Shown here piece by piece: positions 1 through 6,732 of a DNA stretch of 6,732 nucleotides. Location of the stretch: assembly GCA_028819955.1 (NCBI GenBank), contig JAPPKP010000126.1, positions 1-6,732 on the forward strand, in the 5' to 3' direction. A program made the position numbers and the translations under genes. The notes below the pieces were generated by a model that was not told the origin of the DNA, searched no databases, and worked only from the letters and a program-made list of their open reading frames with translations. Position 1 is the first letter of the stretch; each line of letters opens with the position of its first letter. The DNA is from Rhodospirillaceae bacterium. Lineage in GTDB: Bacteria; Pseudomonadota; Alphaproteobacteria; UBA828.

Positions 1-1045
1 GCGCCTGGGTCTCGCCGCGGGTGAAGAGCGCCGAGCCGTGGCTGCGCGGCAGCACCCCCACCTCACACTCGATGGCGCGAACGTCGCTGGTGGTCCTGCC
101 GTCGATGCGCACGCCGCTATCCAGGATCTGGCCGCGCACGATCTCCTTCTCTAGACCGCTCAGCGTGCCGTCGAGAATGCGGGCAGCGCCGTCTTCCTCG
201 CGGAACTGTGCAGCGGTCTCCGCCTTGGCCACCGCCACCTTCTCCAGCCGTTCGGTCTTGCCAGCGACGGTGTAGGCTGCGCGGAGCGGAGCCTCGGCGC
301 TCGCGCGGATCCGCTCGATCAACGCCGTGTCCACCTCTTCCTCGGGCAGCTCCCAAGGCTCCTTCGCGCACGCCTCGGCGAGGCCGATGATGGCCTCGAT
401 CACCGGCTCGATCGCCGCGTGACCGAAGGTGACCGCGCCAAGCATCTGCTCCTCGGAGAGCTCGGACGCCTCCGATTCGACCATGAGCACACCCTCCTGG
501 GTGCCGGCCATGACCAGATCGAGGTCGGAGGCCGCGCGCTGCTCGTAGGTCGGGTTGAGCACGTAGGCTCCGTCTGCGAAGCCGACCCGGCAACCGCCGA
601 TCGGCCCCATGAAGGGCAGGCCCGAGATGGTAAGCGCGGCCGACGCGCCGACCATGGCGACGATGTCGGAATCGTTGATCAGGTCGTGCGAGAGCACCGT
701 GCAGATGACCTGGGTTTCGTTGCGAAACGACTTGACGAAGAGGGGCCGGAGCGGCCGGTCGATCAGGCGGGAGACCAGGGTCTCCTTCTCGCTCGGGCGC
801 CCTTCGCGCTTGAAGAAGCCGCCCGGAATCTTGCCGGCGGCGGATGCTTTCTCCTCGTAGTTGACGGTCAGCGGGAAGAAATCTTGTCCCTCCCGCGCAC
901 TGCGTTGGCCGACGACGGTGCAGAGCACCGCGGTCTCGCCGTAGCTCGCGAGGACGGCGCCATCCGCCTGACGGGCGATGCGCCCGGTTTCGAGGACGAG
1001 CTTGCGCCCGCCCCACATGACCTCACGACGTGTGATATCGAACAT
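1..1045 (-). CDS. pnp: Polynucleotide phosphorylase (PNPase), N-terminal half, gene runs off the left edge
   Basis: PNPase is a trimeric 3'-to-5' exoribonuclease that uses phosphate to release nucleoside diphosphates from RNA; it acts in the cytoplasm in mRNA decay and, in many bacteria, with RNase E. The window holds 348 codons, about half of the usual ~700 residues. Reading from ATG 1045, the protein begins [15 protein letters not shown]. The first RNase PH domain carries [10 protein letters not shown] (77-86) and [11 protein letters not shown] (93-103), both PNPase signatures. An alpha-helical linker follows at about 240-310. The second, catalytic RNase PH domain opens with GVRIDGR (311-317) and [16 protein letters not shown] (332-347). 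The rest of that domain and the KH and S1 RNA-binding domains lie beyond position 1. The start is supported by a good AAGGAA ribosome site five bases upstream. It lies 147 nt downstream of rpsO, the usual order. In E. coli PNPase represses its own mRNA through the leader; here that is only inference. Identity is certain. Confidence 0.98.
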   Translation of the reverse strand, partial: MFDITRREVMWGGRKLVLETGRIARQADGAVLASYGETAVLCTVVGQRSAREGQDFFPLTVNYEEKASAAGKIPGGFFKREGRPSEKETLVSRLIDRPLRPLFVKSFRNETQVICTVLSHDLINDSDIVAMVGASAALTISGLPFMGPIGGCRVGFADGAYVLNPTYEQRAASDLDLVMAGTQEGVLMVESEASELSEEQMLGAVTFGHAAIEPVIEAIIGLAEACAKEPWELPEEEVDTALIERIRASAEAPLRAAYTVAGKTERLEKVAVAKAETAAQFREEDGAARILDGTLSGLEKEIVRGQILDSGVRIDGRTTSDVRAIECEVGVLPRSHGSALFTRGETQA

Positions 1046-1050
1046 GCTGT

Positions 1051-1056
1051 TTCCTT
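1051..1056 (-). promoter_or_regulatory. Ribosome binding site of pnp
   Basis: AAGGAA on the minus strand lies five bases before ATG 1045. It is one of the two clearest Shine-Dalgarno matches in the window (with that of rpsO) and fixes the pnp start. A strong own site fits a gene placed after a long spacer, where coupling to the preceding gene is unlikely. Confidence 0.75.
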
Positions 1057-1108
1057 CGTTCCGGTGGCGGGCCGCCCATTCGGCTCGCCCCTGCATAGGC
1101 GCAGCGTC

Positions 1109-1136
1109 GGAGGCGGCGGCCCCATGCCGCGCCTCC
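1109..1136 (-). promoter_or_regulatory. Predicted GC-rich hairpin in the pnp leader (distal of two)
   Basis: On the minus strand GGAGGCGCGGC pairs with GCCGCCGCCTCC around the loop ATGGG. This gives eleven pairs, nearly all G-C, with one bulged C on the 3' arm. It ends about 63 nt before the pnp start codon. The bases after it (GACGCTGC) contain no T-run, so it does not look like an intrinsic terminator. In E. coli the rpsO-pnp interval contains an RNase III stem-loop that takes part in PNPase autocontrol; an equivalent role here is inferred from position and structure only. The pairing is read directly; the function is not shown. Confidence 0.5.
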
Positions 1137-1153
1137 CGCCGTGCCCTCTTGAC

Positions 1154-1183
1154 TCGCGTGCCGCATCCCGGCGGACCACGCGA
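1154..1183 (-). promoter_or_regulatory. Predicted hairpin just after the rpsO stop (proximal of two)
   Basis: On the minus strand TCGCGTG plus CCGC pairs with GCGG plus CACGCGA. This makes eleven base pairs with a two-base GT bulge on the 5' arm and a six-base CGGGAT loop. It begins nine nucleotides after the rpsO stop codon. The sequence downstream (GTCAAGAGGG) is not T-rich, so a canonical Rho-independent terminator is unlikely. It could protect the rpsO 3' end, be an RNase III or RNase E processing structure, or weakly attenuate read-through into pnp. These roles are inference. Confidence 0.5.
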
Positions 1184-1192
1184 CTGCCAATG

Positions 1193-1462
1193 CTATTTGC
1201 GCAAACCCAACCGCTGAATCACGGTGGCGTAGCGCTCCTGATCGTTGCGCTTGAGATAGTCGAGCAGGCGGCGCCTGCGGCTGACCATCTTCAGGAGGCC
1301 CTGCCTCGAGTGGAGATCCTTCTTGTGGCTCCGAAAATGCTCGGTCAGGTTGTTGATCCGCTCAGTCAGGATCGCGACCTGCACCTCCGGCGAGCCGGTA
1401 TCGTTGGTCTTGGTTGCGTACTCCGATATCAGCTCGGTCTTCCGCGCCGCGGCGATCGACAT
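1193..1462 (-). CDS. rpsO: 30S ribosomal protein S15
   Basis: S15 is a primary-binding 30S protein. It binds the central domain of 16S rRNA, nucleates the platform and contributes to a bridge to the 50S subunit. The product is 89 residues, exactly the E. coli length, and collinear with it throughout. The core [18 protein letters not shown] (22-39) is followed by the rRNA-contact region with H42, H46, D49 and S52, then [11 protein letters not shown] (62-72) and the terminal RLGLRK. Within the loop, L50 and Q54 stand where E. coli has His and Arg. An in-frame ATG at 1561 would add 33 residues, but it is rejected because the family length, homology and a GGAG site seven bases upstream all point to ATG 1462. 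The start lies 16 nt after the truB stop. In E. coli S15 represses its own mRNA; no matching leader structure was recognised here. Identity is certain. Confidence 0.98.
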   Translation of the reverse strand: MSIAAARKTELISEYATKTNDTGSPEVQVAILTERINNLTEHFRSHKKDLHSRQGLLKMVSRRRRLLDYLKRNDQERYATVIQRLGLRK

Positions 1463-1469
1463 CTGGCTA

Positions 1470-1473
1470 CTCC
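1470..1473 (-). promoter_or_regulatory. Ribosome binding site of rpsO
   Basis: GGAG on the minus strand sits seven bases before ATG 1462, between the truB stop and rpsO. It decides the start codon against the longer in-frame ATG at 1561, which lies inside truB. Confidence 0.75.
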
Positions 1474-1478
1474 GCTTG

Positions 1479-2375
1479 TCACATGTTGAAGACCCGCAAC
1501 GGGCGGGCCCGGCCCGCGCCGACTTCCGCCAGCGCCACGAGTCGGGACCCGGCAACGGCACGGACCCTTCCGGGTGCGGCGCCGGGCGCGGGCACGGGCT
1601 GGCCGTGGCGCAGACGATCTGCCTCGCGAGCGGTCAGGGGCAGAGCCGGGATGTCGGCCAGCACTGCATCGACCGGTAGCAGGCTTTCGGCGAGGGCGCG
1701 ACTATGCCCGAGCCCGACCAGTTTATCCAGCGGATTCGCATCGTCGTCAGTGAACGGACCGACCGCAGCGCGGTGAAGCCAGCTCACGTGGCCGACCGTT
1801 CCCGCCGCGCGGGCGATGTCGCGGGCCAGCGCCCTGACGTAAGTGCCCTTGCCGCACTCGACCGCGAAGGCGGCGCCCTCTTCATCGGCCTCGATCAGCG
1901 TCAGGCTCTCGATGATGACCATGCGTGACGCTAGCTGTGGTGACCTGCCCCGGCGCGCGAGCGCATAGGCGCGCTCCCCGCCGACCTTGATGGCGGAATA
2001 GGCGGGCGGAACCTGCTCGATGCGGCCGACAAAGGCCGGGAGCGCGTTCGCGACTGCGGCCCCGGACGGGCGGTTCGCGCTCGTTTCGATGACTGCTCCT
2101 TCGGCATCGTCGGTGTCGCGCTGCTCGCCCCAACGCACGCCGAAGCGGTAGCGCTTGGGCGCGTCCATCATGAACGAGACCGTCTTGGTGGCTTCGCCGA
2201 CCGCCACCGGCAGCACGCCCGTGGCCATGGGGTCGAGCGTGCCGGCGTGCCCTACCTTCGCGCCGCGGCCGACCAGGGACTTGATCCGGGCGACAGCGGC
2301 GGCGGACGTGATTCCGCGCGGCTTGTCCACCACCAGCCAGCCGTGGGGGCCGCGCGCGGAAGCGCCGTCACTCAT
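1479..2375 (-). CDS. truB: tRNA pseudouridine(55) synthase TruB
   Basis: TruB isomerises U55 to pseudouridine in the T-loop of nearly all tRNAs and also acts as a tRNA folding chaperone. The product is 298 residues, near the usual ~300. After a short tail comes [13 protein letters not shown] (12-24), then the catalytic motif [14 protein letters not shown] (43-56) with the nucleophile Asp48. KRYRFGV (74-80) has the base-stacking Tyr76. Next are [15 protein letters not shown] (123-137) and [13 protein letters not shown] (175-187) with Arg181. These residues fall at the same numbers as in E. coli TruB. A small PUA-like RNA-binding domain occupies about 240-298. The chosen ATG 2375 overlaps the end of rbfA by eight bases (ATGAGTGA), which suggests translational coupling. 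An in-frame ATG at 2420 would add 15 residues that match nothing typical and lie deeper inside rbfA. Identity is certain; the start is very likely. Confidence 0.97.
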   Translation of the reverse strand: MSDGASARGPHGWLVVDKPRGITSAAAVARIKSLVGRGAKVGHAGTLDPMATGVLPVAVGEATKTVSFMMDAPKRYRFGVRWGEQRDTDDAEGAVIETSANRPSGAAVANALPAFVGRIEQVPPAYSAIKVGGERAYALARRGRSPQLASRMVIIESLTLIEADEEGAAFAVECGKGTYVRALARDIARAAGTVGHVSWLHRAAVGPFTDDDANPLDKLVGLGHSRALAESLLPVDAVLADIPALPLTAREADRLRHGQPVPAPGAAPGRVRAVAGSRLVALAEVGAGRARPLRVFNM

Positions 2376-2751
2376 CGGAAGCGTTGTCCGTATCGAGCAG
2401 CCTGTCGATTCGCTGCACATGCTCGAAACTGCGGTCGATCTCGAATCTCAGCGACGGCGAGAACTTGAGGTGGACCCGGCGGTTCACCTCGCCGCGCAGG
2501 TAGCCGGCGGCGCGCTGCAAAGCGTCGAGTGCCTCGCCTTCCCGCTCGCCGCCCAGCGGCATTACGTAGACCCTCGCGGAGCGCAGGTCCGGCGCCGGCC
2601 GAACCTCCGTCACGGTGAAGCGCGTCTCGCTCAGGACGGGATCGCGGAACTCGCCGCGGGCGAGCACCTCGGACAGCGCTCCCCTGATGAGTTCGCCGAC
2701 TCGCCGCTGCCGCTGGCTCGGCAAACCAGCGTTGCCGCTTCTCCTCGTCAT
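2368..2751 (-). CDS. rbfA: Ribosome-binding factor A (RbfA), 30S maturation
   Basis: RbfA is a single KH-fold protein that binds immature 30S subunits and helps process the 5' end of 16S rRNA; it is important for growth in the cold in E. coli. The product is 127 residues, within the family range. SQRQRRVGELIRGAL (12-26) is the typical first helix. The central strand TRFTVTEVRPAPDLRSARVY (43-62) leads to RRVHLKFSPSLRFEID (91-106), the conserved KH portion. The C-terminal tail is short and acidic. The start ATG lies 21 nt after the infB stop; no strong Shine-Dalgarno sequence is visible, so re-initiation by ribosomes from infB is plausible. The stop is inside the start region of truB. Position between infB and truB is the standard order. 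Identity is very secure. Confidence 0.96.
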   Translation of the reverse strand: MTRRSGNAGLPSQRQRRVGELIRGALSEVLARGEFRDPVLSETRFTVTEVRPAPDLRSARVYVMPLGGEREGEALDALQRAAGYLRGEVNRRVHLKFSPSLRFEIDRSFEHVQRIDRLLDTDNASDE

Positions 2752-2772
2752 CGATCGCTGGACTGGCGCGCC

Positions 2773-5418
2773 CTAAGCGTCGAGCGTGCGCGCGACCTCC
2801 TCGATCTCATAGAGCTCGATGACGTCGCCCTCGCGCACATCGGAATGATTCTCGAACGACATGCCGCACTCGTACCCTTCCTTCACCTCGCGCACGTCGT
2901 CCTTGAACCGCCGAAGGGTCTTGAGCGCGCCGTCGTGAATGACGACATCGTCGCGCAGCAGCCGCGCCTTGGCGCCCCGGCGCACGAGGCCGTTGGTCAC
3001 CCTGCAGCCCGCGACCTTGCCGACGCGGCCCACATCGAACACCTGAAGGATCTGGGCGCTGCCCAGGGTCCGCTCGCGTGCTTCGGGACGCAGCATTCCT
3101 TCGAGACTGGCCCTGACCTCATCGACGACGTCGTAGATGACGGCGTGATAGCGGAGCTCGATGGCGCAGCGGGCCGCGAGCTCGCGCGCCTGTGCGTTGG
3201 CGCGCACGTTGAAGCCGACGATGGTCGCGTCCGACGCGGCGGCGAGCGTCACGTCCGATTCGGTGATGCCGCCGACGCCCGAATGGAGCACGCGCACCGC
3301 CACCTCTTCCGTCCCGAGCCTGCCGAGCGCGCCGACCAGCGCCTCGACCGAGCCCTGGACATCGGCCTTGATCACGAGGGGCAGCTCGCTCTTGCCCTCC
3401 TTCTCTTTGATTTCGGAGAAGAGCTGCTCCAGGTTGAGCGGCGCGCCGCGCGCGACCTCCTTCTCCCTGGCGCGGGCCTGGCGGAACTCCGAGACCTCCC
3501 GCGCCCGGCGCTCGTTCTCGACCACCACGACCTCGTCGCCTGCCATGGGCACGCCGCTGAGCCCGAGAATCTCGACGGGCACCGCAGGCCCCGCCGTCTT
3601 GGCAGCCGCGCCACGGTCGTCGTACATCGCCCGCACCCGGCCCCATTGCGCACCGGCGACGACGATGTCACCGACGTTGAGCGTGCCACGCTGAACCAGC
3701 ACGGTGGCCACCGCGCCGCGGCCGCGATCGACCTTGGCCTCGATCACGATGCCCTCGGCGGCGCGGTCCGGGTTGGCGCTGAGCTCGAGGAGCTCCGCCT
3801 GCAGCAGGATCGCCTCCTCGAGCCGGTCGAGGTTCTGCTTCTGGGTTGCCGAAATCTCGACCGCGAGCACGTCGCCGCCCATCTCCTCGGTCACGATCTC
3901 GTGCTGCAGCAGGTCCTGGCGCACCCGGTTGGGGTCGGCGTCCGGCCGGTCGATCTTGTTGATGGCGACGAGGATGGGCACGCCTGCAGCGCGCGCATGG
4001 TTGATCGCCTCGGCGGTCTGGGGCATCACGCCGTCGTCCGCCGCGACCACGAGAACGACAATATCGGTGACGCTTGCACCCCGTGCGCGCATCTCGGTGA
4101 AGGCGGCGTGGCCGGGCGTGTCGATGAAGGTGATACGGGAGCCCTTGGGCGTCTCCACCTGGTAGGCGCCGATGTGCTGGGTGATCCCGCCCGCCTCGCC
4201 GGACGCCACATCGCTGGAGCGGATGGCGTCAAGCAGCGACGTCTTGCCGTGATCGACATGGCCCATGACCGTGACCACGGGCGAGCGGCCGATCAGGGCC
4301 TCGTCGGCATCGTCCTCGCCCTTGAGTCCGATCTCGACATCCGCCTCGCTGACGCGCCGCACCCTGTGGCCGAACTCCTCGACGACGAGCTGAGCCGTGT
4401 CGGCGTCGATCGACTGGGTGATGGTGACGACCGTGCCCATCTCCATCAGGCGCTTGACGACCTCGGCGCCGCGCACGGCCATGCGGCTTGCGAGCTCCTG
4501 CACCGTGATCGCCTCGGGAACCACGACCTCGCGCACCACAGGCTTGAGCTCGTCCGCGCGCATCGCCTCCCGCGCAAGGCGCTTCTCGCGCTCGCGCTGG
4601 CGACGGAGCGACGCGAGGCTGCGCCCACGCTGCTCGCCGACGGAGCCGTCGAGGGCTTCCGACAGCGTGATCTTGCCGCCGCGCCGGCGCGGCTGGTCGC
4701 GCCGCGAGGGGCTCGCGGGGCGACGCTGCTCGCCGCGGCGGCGGGGCCTGCCGCGTTCCTCCGTCGCCGGAGTCTCGCCAGGCCGGGCGGGTCGCGCCGC
4801 GGCAGAAGCTTCCGAAGCGGCGGCTTCTTCCGGCTTGGGTTCCTCGGGCTGGGGGAGCCTGCGCGCGGCATCCTCTTCCGCCCGCTTGCGCGCGTCCTCC
4901 TCAGCCTTGCGACGGGCGTCCTCTTCGCTCTTCCGCCGCTCCGCCTCGGCGTGCTCGGCAGCCAGGCGCTCCTCCTCCACCGCCCGGCGGCGGGCTTCTT
5001 CCTCCGCCCGCTCCCGCTCCTGCCGCTCGAGGCGAATCGCATCCTCGACGGCGCGGGCGCGCGCAGCCTTCTCGTCGGTCGTCAGCGTGCGCAGGACGAC
5101 GCGGGAACGCGGCACTGTGGAGGTCTGCTGCACCTCCTCCTGAGGGGGCGGCGGCGTTGCCTCGGCCACCGGCTGGGGCGGCGGTTGCTTGGGCGCCGGC
5201 GCCTTTGCCTTAGGCGCCGCCACGCCGTCAGCGGCAGGGCCGCGCTTCAGCGTCCGCTTCTTGCGAACCTCGACGGCGACAGCCCGGCTGCGGCCGTGCG
5301 AGAAGCTCTGCCGAACCTGACCGGCATCGACCGTCTTCTTGAGCTCGAGCCGCCCCGGTCGCTTCAACGAGAGCGGCTTGCGACGCTCCTGATCACCGGC
5401 TTCGGTTTCGTCAGTCAT
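2773..5418 (-). CDS. infB: Translation initiation factor IF-2
   Basis: IF2 is the GTPase that brings formylmethionyl-tRNA to the 30S subunit and promotes 50S joining. The product has 881 residues. Residues 1-60 are basic and contain [10 protein letters not shown] (35-44), usual in alphaproteobacterial IF2. A Pro/Ala linker (65-95) leads to a highly charged, probably helical Glu/Arg/Ala region (115-190) and an Arg-rich stretch (220-290). The IF2_N domain lies at about 298-350. The G domain has G1 GHVDHGKT (386-393), G2 around GGITQHIG (410-417), G3 DTPGH (433-437), G4 NKID (487-490) and G5 SAT (523-525), all intact. Domain II follows, then domain III with [12 protein letters not shown] (683-694), and the tRNA-binding C2 domain to residue 875. 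The start ATG shares the bases ATGA with the ylxR stop; only a weak GGGA lies upstream, so coupling is likely. Shorter isoforms from internal starts are known in E. coli; I found no convincing one here. Confidence 0.98.
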   Translation of the reverse strand: MTDETEAGDQERRKPLSLKRPGRLELKKTVDAGQVRQSFSHGRSRAVAVEVRKKRTLKRGPAADGVAAPKAKAPAPKQPPPQPVAEATPPPPQEEVQQTSTVPRSRVVLRTLTTDEKAARARAVEDAIRLERQERERAEEEARRRAVEEERLAAEHAEAERRKSEEDARRKAEEDARKRAEEDAARRLPQPEEPKPEEAAASEASAAARPARPGETPATEERGRPRRRGEQRRPASPSRRDQPRRRGGKITLSEALDGSVGEQRGRSLASLRRQREREKRLAREAMRADELKPVVREVVVPEAITVQELASRMAVRGAEVVKRLMEMGTVVTITQSIDADTAQLVVEEFGHRVRRVSEADVEIGLKGEDDADEALIGRSPVVTVMGHVDHGKTSLLDAIRSSDVASGEAGGITQHIGAYQVETPKGSRITFIDTPGHAAFTEMRARGASVTDIVVLVVAADDGVMPQTAEAINHARAAGVPILVAINKIDRPDADPNRVRQDLLQHEIVTEEMGGDVLAVEISATQKQNLDRLEEAILLQAELLELSANPDRAAEGIVIEAKVDRGRGAVATVLVQRGTLNVGDIVVAGAQWGRVRAMYDDRGAAAKTAGPAVPVEILGLSGVPMAGDEVVVVENERRAREVSEFRQARAREKEVARGAPLNLEQLFSEIKEKEGKSELPLVIKADVQGSVEALVGALGRLGTEEVAVRVLHSGVGGITESDVTLAAASDATIVGFNVRANAQARELAARCAIELRYHAVIYDVVDEVRASLEGMLRPEARERTLGSAQILQVFDVGRVGKVAGCRVTNGLVRRGAKARLLRDDVVIHDGALKTLRRFKDDVREVKEGYECGMSFENHSDVREGDVIELYEIEEVARTLDA
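4861..4932 (-). repeat. Three tandem 24-nt coding repeats in the IF2 N-terminal region
   Basis: IF2 residues 163-186 read as three eight-residue units: [24 protein letters not shown]. The DNA repeats with a 24-nt period; on the plus strand gcgtcctc or a near copy recurs in each unit. The charge pattern suggests a single long alpha-helix. Alternating charged repeats are common in IF2 N-terminal extensions, which vary widely in length, so copy number may vary between strains. No separate function is assigned. Confidence 0.7.
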
Positions 5419-6044
5419 CGTGCCATATCCCGATCGCCGGGCTCCGCACGCACGCCGGCAAGCCGCGCGGATTCCCGAAGGAACCGATCGGCGAGCCGGC
5501 CCGGCGCCAGTGCGGCGTGTACCACATTCTCACGGCCCAGGCTGCGGCTCAACGCGGCGCCATCGAAGTGCGCGATCACGGGAACGTCCCGCGCGAGCGC
5601 ACCGAGGCGCGCCCGGCCATGCCGCGCGCCGTCGCTTGCCTCGACCAGGACGGCCACGCGGCGCTCGGTGAGCGCGCGCTGCACCTTGTCGAAGCCCGTG
5701 ACCAGCGCGCCCGCGCGTCGCGCCAGACCCAATACATCCAGTGCTCGCGCGCTCAACTGCCGCTCCACCTCGTCGATCAGATCGGGCGCCACGGCGATCG
5801 GCCGGCGCGCGGCGCGGGCGAACAGACCCCGCCCGCAGGCCTTCTCCAACGCGGCTCGCTCGGCAGAGACCCAGAGCCCCCGGCCCGGCAGCGTCTCGCC
5901 CAGGTCCGGCACCAATGCGCCAGCCGGGTCGACCACGAAGCGCAAGAGCGTGTCGCGGGCTCTGCTGGCGCCACCTGCGATGCAACGCCGGGAGCCGGCC
6001 TCCGGCGAGGCCGGGCGGTCCTGCATGTGTGCCGATGCGGTCAA
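5415..6044 (-). CDS. YlxR/RnpM-family RNA-binding protein fused to an L7Ae-like domain
   Basis: The 209-residue product has two small RNA-binding domains. Residues about 18-85 match the YlxR family (DUF448), with RRCIAGGAS (19-27), LLRFVVDP (33-40) and LPGRGLWVS (52-60). Residues about 97-195 resemble YlxQ/ribosomal L7Ae-like proteins, with [17 protein letters not shown] (105-121) and [10 protein letters not shown] (131-140). In Bacillus these are two neighbouring genes, and YlxR (RnpM) binds the RNase P RNA and modulates its activity. The function here is inferred and may differ. The usual Thr-Gly-Glu after the conserved Cys-Ile is replaced by Gly-Gly-Ala. The chosen start is TTG at 6044, overlapping the nusA stop as TTGA, with GAGAG about ten bases upstream; an ATG at 6026 (residue 7) has a poorer upstream site but cannot be excluded. 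The stop overlaps infB as ATGA. The family call is firm; the exact start is uncertain. Confidence 0.93.
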   Translation of the reverse strand: MTASAHMQDRPASPEAGSRRCIAGGASRARDTLLRFVVDPAGALVPDLGETLPGRGLWVSAERAALEKACGRGLFARAARRPIAVAPDLIDEVERQLSARALDVLGLARRAGALVTGFDKVQRALTERRVAVLVEASDGARHGRARLGALARDVPVIAHFDGAALSRSLGRENVVHAALAPGRLADRFLRESARLAGVRAEPGDRDMAR

Positions 6045-6732
6045 ACGTTCGGTCTCTCGTGCTCCTCGGCGACGGTCTCAGCGACATCGCCGGCCTCGGC
6101 AGCTTCACCGGCCTCGCCGACCTCCGCCCCATCGGCGCCATCGGCCTCCGCCCCGTCCGCCGGCTCTTCGTCGTCGAACCAGTGAGCCCGCGCCATCATG
6201 ATGACGGCGTTGGCCTCCTCGATCGACGGCGCCAGATCGCCCAGAATCTCGATGAGCTCGTCGCCGGCAAGATCGCCGAGATCGTCCAGCGACTTGACGT
6301 CGTTCTCGCCGAGAGCGACGAGAATCGCCGGGTCCAGACCCTCGATGGCGGCGATCTCGTCGCTGACGCCGAGCTCGATCCGGCGCTCGTTGAGCTCCTT
6401 GTTCATCGCCTCGACGTAGGCCGCGGCGCGGCTCGAGAGCTCGACCGCCAGCTCCTCCTCGAAGCCCTCGATCATGGCCAGCTCCTCGATCGGGACGTAG
6501 GCCACCTCGTCCACGGTGGTGAACCCCTCCGTCACGAGCAGATGGGCGATCACGTCGTCGACGTCGAGCGCCTCCATGAACATCTCGGAGCGCGTGCGGA
6601 ACTCCTCCTGGCGGCGCTCCGATTCCTCGGCCTCGGTCAGGATGTCGATATCCCAGCCCGTGAGATTGGACGCAAGCCGCACGTTCTGCCCGCGCCGGCC
6701 GATGGCGAGCGAGAGCTGCTCGTCCGGCACGA
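6041..6732 (-). CDS. nusA: Transcription termination/antitermination factor NusA, C-terminal part, gene runs off the right edge
   Basis: NusA binds RNA polymerase and nascent RNA, and modulates pausing, intrinsic termination and antitermination, including that of rRNA operons. The last 229 codons or so are present; the N-terminal polymerase-binding, S1 and first KH domains lie beyond the window. Counting from the Val codon at 6730, the visible part opens in the second KH domain with [20 protein letters not shown] (2-21), including the GRRG turn. [10 protein letters not shown] (24-33) closes that domain. Two helix-hairpin-helix acidic repeats follow at about 55-105 and 125-182, as in proteobacterial NusA that can contact the alpha-subunit C-terminal domain. 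Residues 186-229 form a low-complexity tail rich in Glu, Asp, Gly and Ala. The GTG at 6730 is an internal valine codon, not a start. The stop TGA overlaps the TTG start of the next gene. Identity is certain. Confidence 0.97.
   Translation of the reverse strand, partial: VPDEQLSLAIGRRGQNVRLASNLTGWDIDILTEAEESERRQEEFRTRSEMFMEALDVDDVIAHLLVTEGFTTVDEVAYVPIEELAMIEGFEEELAVELSSRAAAYVEAMNKELNERRIELGVSDEIAAIEGLDPAILVALGENDVKSLDDLGDLAGDELIEILGDLAPSIEEANAVIMMARAHWFDDEEPADGAEADGADGAEVGEAGEAAEAGDVAETVAEEHERPNV

Noticed and set aside
117..1016. Minus-strand 299-codon frame over pnp
   Set aside because: It is an Arg/Gly-rich translation in the wrong frame of pnp; the true frame gives PNPase motifs throughout.
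1046..1192. Intrinsic terminator or promoter in the rpsO-pnp spacer
   Set aside because: Both hairpins lack a following T-run, and possible boxes such as TTGGCA or TATGCA have no partner at proper spacing. A promoter of a non-canonical type cannot be excluded by eye.
419..1489. Plus-strand 356-codon frame
   Set aside because: It is antisense to pnp and rpsO and crosses their spacer; no family features are visible.
1463..1561. N-terminal extension of S15 from ATG 1561
   Set aside because: It would put 33 extra residues on a protein of fixed 89-residue length and lies in truB; the Shine-Dalgarno site is at the internal ATG.
2376..2420. N-terminal extension of TruB from ATG 2420
   Set aside because: Starting at 2375 puts the catalytic Asp at residue 48 as in E. 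coli, and the extra 15 residues lie in rbfA.
2155..6201. Plus-strand 1348-codon frame as a real gene
   Set aside because: It lies opposite five certain genes, spans their boundaries, has no domain or ribosome site that I can recognise, and has the composition expected of an antisense shadow in GC-rich DNA.
6728..6730. GTG at the right edge as a gene start
   Set aside because: It is an internal valine codon in the NusA second KH domain; the gene continues beyond the window.
1..6732. A novel defence, mobile or biosynthetic system
   Set aside because: Every stretch is explained by the conserved nusA-infB-rpsO-pnp cluster. No inverted terminal repeats, array-like repeats, recombinase, tRNA or compositional break was seen.

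Overview
The window holds a highly conserved bacterial housekeeping cluster for transcription, translation and RNA turnover, read entirely from the minus strand. In transcription order (right to left) the genes are nusA (3' part only), ylxR/rnpM fused to an L7Ae-like domain, infB, rbfA, truB, rpsO and pnp (5' part only). This is the classic nusA-infB operon joined to the rpsO-pnp unit. The DNA is strongly GC-rich. Several features point to an alphaproteobacterium: the IF2 N-terminus carries a [14 protein letters not shown] segment, YlxR and an L7Ae-like domain form one protein, and the PNPase is of alphaproteobacterial type. The genus cannot be told from the sequence alone.

Layout. Positions 6732-6041 encode the C-terminal part of NusA (end of the second KH domain, two helix-hairpin-helix acidic repeats, a low-complexity acidic tail). 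The ylxR-type gene starts at a TTG that overlaps the nusA stop (TTGA). It ends in an ATGA overlap with infB (5418-2773), which encodes an 881-residue IF2 with a long charged N-terminal extension. A 21-nt gap separates infB from rbfA (2751-2368). rbfA overlaps truB (2375-1479) by 8 nt, and truB is followed after 16 nt by rpsO (1462-1193). The only sizeable non-coding stretch is the 147-nt rpsO-pnp spacer (1192-1046). It has two strong predicted hairpins and the pnp Shine-Dalgarno sequence, and neither hairpin is followed by a T-run. pnp then runs off the left edge.

How the genes work together. NusA controls elongation, pausing and termination by RNA polymerase. The YlxR/L7Ae protein is probably an RNA-binding modulator (RNase P in Bacillus). 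IF2 places initiator tRNA on the 30S subunit, RbfA matures the 30S subunit, TruB makes pseudouridine 55 in tRNA, S15 nucleates the 30S platform, and PNPase degrades RNA 3' to 5'. The tight overlaps suggest translational coupling from nusA through infB and from rbfA to truB.

I see no mobile element, CRISPR array, tRNA, rRNA or evident foreign gene, and no convincing undescribed system. The points most worth a second look are the paired hairpins between rpsO and pnp, the two-domain YlxR protein with its TTG start, and the repeat-bearing IF2 N-terminus.
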